DNA from: DASZHJ01 sp035541215
GTDB lineage: Bacteria > Pseudomonadota > Alphaproteobacteria > ATCC43930 > CGMCC-115725
Length of the DNA: 41,221 bases
NCBI GenBank assembly: GCA_035541215.1
Contig: DATKNV010000080.1
Location: 1-41,221 of the forward strand
Direction of reading: 5' to 3'
Shown piece after piece: positions 38,806 through 41,221 of the stretch. The notes beneath the pieces were generated by a model. It made no database searches, had not been told where the DNA came from, and worked only from the letters and a program-made list of their open reading frames with translations. The stretch's first letter is position 1; each line of letters starts with the position of its first letter. The translations under genes and the position numbers were made by a program.

Positions 38806-41221
38806 TCAACGCTGGACCGCACGCACGAAGTGCCGATCGCGCGTGGGAGTGCCGAAAGCGCGCGGCCCGGTCGCGCCAGGCTCGGCGGCACCGTCGCGGT
38901 CGCGCTCTCTCGGCGCGCAGAGGGTACGATAGTCGCTTTCCGCCTGCGGATTCTGCAGGAGGGGCAGGATGTCGCTGAGCTCCTTGCAGGAGACCTCGTC
39001 GCCGCCGGCCGCCGTCGAGATCCGCGCCAACACGTTCTGCGCATAGACCTCCGGGCGGAGCTCATAGCCCAAGAGCTCGGTCTTGGGATTCTCGATGTCA
39101 AGATAGAGCGGTCGCGCCATAGCCGAGAACTCGTCGGCGAGCATGTCGTAGCTGCTGGCCTGCGCGATCGCATTCGGCGCCTTGCGGTTCTGCTGTCCGT
39201 AGAGCATGCCGAAGCCGATCGGATAATCCCGGCCGATCCGCAGCAATTGATCGAACGGCACCTCGAGCTCGCCGCCCACGAGCACGACGTCATCCGGTGG
39301 CCCCTCCTTGAAGAAGATCGTGAACGCCGCGCCGTCGAAGGGCTCGCTCACGGTGTACCAGCTATTGAAGTGCACGAAGGCGTTCTGCGGCGAATCGTCG
39401 AACGGCTTCCCGTTCAGCATGAGGCTGCCCGCGGGCACATCGACCTGCGTGTGCCGCGCGAGGAAGATGCCGAGCCCGTTCGCGGGCGTGGTGATGGTGG
39501 AGGGGTTCGTGATGCGGAACGAGCCCGGCCCGATCCCCGGCGCATCCGGGAACGCATCGTCGACGACGAGGGTCGCGCGGCCGCCCAGCGAGATCAGCGT
39601 GGCGCCATCGAGCGTCACGTCCTTGTCGGCGCGGCCCATCAGCGTCCCGCTCGCGCTCACCGTGCCGTTCACGGTGAGGTCGAGCGGCGAGACCAGGCCG
39701 AGGACGATGTTTCCGCCATTCCCGGTCATGGCGTCGGTCACGGTGAGGCTGCCGCCGTCCTTCACGTCGCTGACGATGTTTCCGCTCTGCGCGGTCGCGG
39801 TATCGACGGAGAGGCTTCCGCCGCCTTGCTGGACGAGGCGGACGTCGCCGGAGCCGGCCGCAAGCGAGGTCGCGACGGCATCGCCCAGGCCGGAGTTGAG
39901 GAGGTTGATGCCGCCGCTCCCGGTACTGCCCGCGACCGTCGAGACGACGATGTCGAGGGGCGCCGTCGCCGTGCCGATGCCGGTGCCGGCGGAAAGCGAG
40001 AGCGTGCCCGCCGCGACGTCGGTGCCGCCGCCGAGCGCGTCGACGATGCTGCCGCTCGCCACCAGCAGCGCCCCATCGGTATGCGCGCTCACCGTGGCTC
40101 CCAGCACGATTCCGCCGGAAGTCGCATCGAGGCTCACGCCGGCGCCATCGATGCCCGCGTCCACCGTGAGCGTGCCGGCGGTCGTGATGGTGACGGTGCC
40201 GCCCGCTCCGACCGCGGCGCTCACGAGAAGACCGCTTGCGGTCCCGGGGTTGTCGAGGAGGAACCCGCCGCCCGCGGTGAATCCCGTGAGCACCGCGACG
40301 GCATTCCCGCCGCCGAGACTGACGGAGCCGCCAGCAGAGCCCGTGAGCGTCGGAGCCGAGAGACTGCCCCCGGTCTCCGTCACGTCACCGCCGGCCTTGA
40401 GCGTGATCACGGCCGTATCGGGCGTCGCGCCATGGCCATTGTGAGCACCGACGGCGCCCACCACGCCGATGCTGCCGGCGACGTCGATGGTGACGCTGCC
40501 GTCGATGGCGCTGTTACCCACCCGGACGCCGCTGCCGCCGCCGAGGGTCGTATCGGCCACCCCATTGAACGACAAGATCGCGGGCAGCCCGCCCTGTCCG
40601 AGGAAGCTGTTGCCTGCATTGGCCAGCAGTACCGTCGAGCCCGCGCCGCCGTTCAGCGTATTCGGACCGCCGAAGAACGTGCCCGGCCGGCCCACCACGT
40701 CGAGGTTGCTGACGCTGGTGCCGAGACTGAGGACGCCGCTCTGACCGAGATCGAAGTCCCCGCTGGTGACCGTTGCGCTCAAGGGCATCGCCCCCGTCGT
40801 CACGTGCGCCGTGCCGCCGATATGGTTCCCGACGCTCCCGAGCTGCACCGCCTGGCCCGCAACCGCCGACCCGCTCAGGCTCGCAACCGAGCCGAAGAGA
40901 TTGACCGTCAAGCTCCCGCTCTGCGGCGCCGCCGCGTTGAGCAGCCCCTGCGTCAGAATGAAGGTGCTCCCGGAGACGTTCTGCCCGTTGGGCGCGATGA
41001 TGCCCTGCCCGAGCTGCGGCAGGTTCAGGCCTCCCACCGCCAGCGTCCCCCCGCTGGCGTCCACCGAGCCCGCCGCCGCGAGGTTCCCCCCCACCGCCAC
41101 CGTCCCCTGCAGCAGCACCGGAGACCCCGCCCCCGTGAGGTCGAGGTCCCCTCCCACCGTCAGCGTCCCCGTCTGCCGCAGCGCCGGAGACAGCACCACG
41201 AAGCTCCCGGCGACGCTCGAC
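38806..41221 (-). CDS. filamentous-haemagglutinin-type exoprotein, C-terminal part
   Basis: The reading frame is open to the right edge, so at least 804 C-terminal residues are present and the start is outside the window. The body consists of degenerate beta-helix repeats rich in Gly, Ala, Ser, Thr and Val (e.g. GGTVTITTAGTLTVDAGIDG, LGGGTDVAAGTLSLSAGTGI), typical of two-partner-secreted TpsA adhesins. After about residue 600 of the visible part the repeats end. A non-repetitive domain follows with FNSWYTVSEPFDGAAFTIFF, ELLGYELRPEVYAQNVL and two cysteines (EVSCKEL, YRTLCAP). No beta-barrel autotransporter domain or LPxTG anchor is present, consistent with TpsB-dependent secretion. The partner gene is not in the window. 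Confidence 0.82.
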   Translation of the reverse strand, partial: SSVAGSFVVLSPALRQTGTLTVGGDLDLTGAGSPVLLQGTVAVGGNLAAAGSVDASGGTLAVGGLNLPQLGQGIIAPNGQNVSGSTFILTQGLLNAAAPQSGSLTVNLFGSVASLSGSAVAGQAVQLGSVGNHIGGTAHVTTGAMPLSATVTSGDFDLGQSGVLSLGTSVSNLDVVGRPGTFFGGPNTLNGGAGSTVLLANAGNSFLGQGGLPAILSFNGVADTTLGGGSGVRVGNSAIDGSVTIDVAGSIGVVGAVGAHNGHGATPDTAVITLKAGGDVTETGGSLSAPTLTGSAGGSVSLGGGNAVAVLTGFTAGGGFLLDNPGTASGLLVSAAVGAGGTVTITTAGTLTVDAGIDGAGVSLDATSGGIVLGATVSAHTDGALLVASGSIVDALGGGTDVAAGTLSLSAGTGIGTATAPLDIVVSTVAGSTGSGGINLLNSGLGDAVATSLAAGSGDVRLVQQGGGSLSVDTATAQSGNIVSDVKDGGSLTVTDAMTGNGGNIVLGLVSPLDLTVNGTVSASGTLMGRADKDVTLDGATLISLGGRATLVVDDAFPDAPGIGPGSFRITNPSTITTPANGLGIFLARHTQVDVPAGSLMLNGKPFDDSPQNAFVHFNSWYTVSEPFDGAAFTIFFKEGPPDDVVLVGGELEVPFDQLLRIGRDYPIGFGMLYGQQNRKAPNAIAQASSYDMLADEFSAMARPLYLDIENPKTELLGYELRPEVYAQNVLARISTAAGGDEVSCKELSDILPLLQNPQAESDYRTLCAPRERDRDGAAEPGATGPRAFGTPTRDRHFVRAVQR

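Noticed and set aside
39300..41221. Plus-strand open frames opposite the adhesin gene, rich in Pro/Ser/Thr
   Set aside because: They are complements of Gly/Ala/Val-rich beta-helix codons and have no start context or domains.

Overview
The window is GC-rich DNA (roughly two thirds G+C by eye) with alphaproteobacterial-style gene content: densely packed operons with 4-nt ATGA/GTGA overlaps, an aspartate-semialdehyde dehydrogenase, DUF1194 and Tat-exported proteins, a cobalt-type nitrile hydratase, several periplasmic-binding-protein transporters and an Ala/Lys-rich histone-H1-like protein. I read it as a chromosomal segment of a soil or rhizosphere alphaproteobacterium (Rhizobiales/Rhodospirillales-like). 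That placement is inferred from protein families only.

Layout. 1-1187: a tRNA gene with a serine anticodon but a class I fold, followed by an IS1-family-like transposase. 1188-4590: asd, then convergent AsmA-like and MscL genes. 4657-13720 (minus strand): a nine-gene operon with a branched-chain-type amino-acid ABC transporter (binding protein, LivH, LivG, LivF, LivM), a FAD amino-acid dehydrogenase, a ThDP enzyme, an Asp/Glu-racemase-family protein and a degenerate short-chain dehydrogenase. Together these suggest import and catabolism of an unidentified amino-acid-like compound. 13992-16912: a divergent soluble triple-GAF histidine kinase and a stand-alone receiver. 16923-18553: a Co-type nitrile hydratase (alpha, beta, accessory). 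18634-21396: a thioesterase, a MarR regulator and a second ThDP enzyme. 21421-24366: an ECF sigma factor and zinc anti-sigma factor divergent from a Tat-exported metallophosphoesterase and a CuA-domain lipoprotein, with matching GGGAATAA boxes facing both ways. 24446-31096: an RraA-like protein, a sugar/polyol-type ABC transporter and an Ldh-family dehydrogenase.

31093-32757: a DUF1194 protein and a type I extradiol-dioxygenase-like protein. 32866-37534 (minus): a three-gene 2-oxoacid oxidoreductase operon (KorC-KorA-KorB) whose third subunit carries FAD, NAD(P) and Fe-S motifs. It resembles the 2-oxoglutarate:NADP+ oxidoreductase described in aromatic-degrading Azoarcus. 37535-38751: a structured intergenic region, a histone-like protein and a PrcB-domain secreted protein. 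38806-41221: the C-terminal part of a large repeat-rich filamentous-haemagglutinin-type exoprotein that runs off the right edge.

Common themes are import plus oxidation of organic acids and amino acids, two unrelated binding-protein genes each followed by a strong hairpin before their permease genes, and a self-contained ECF module with unusual predicted targets. No CRISPR array, rRNA or prophage was seen.
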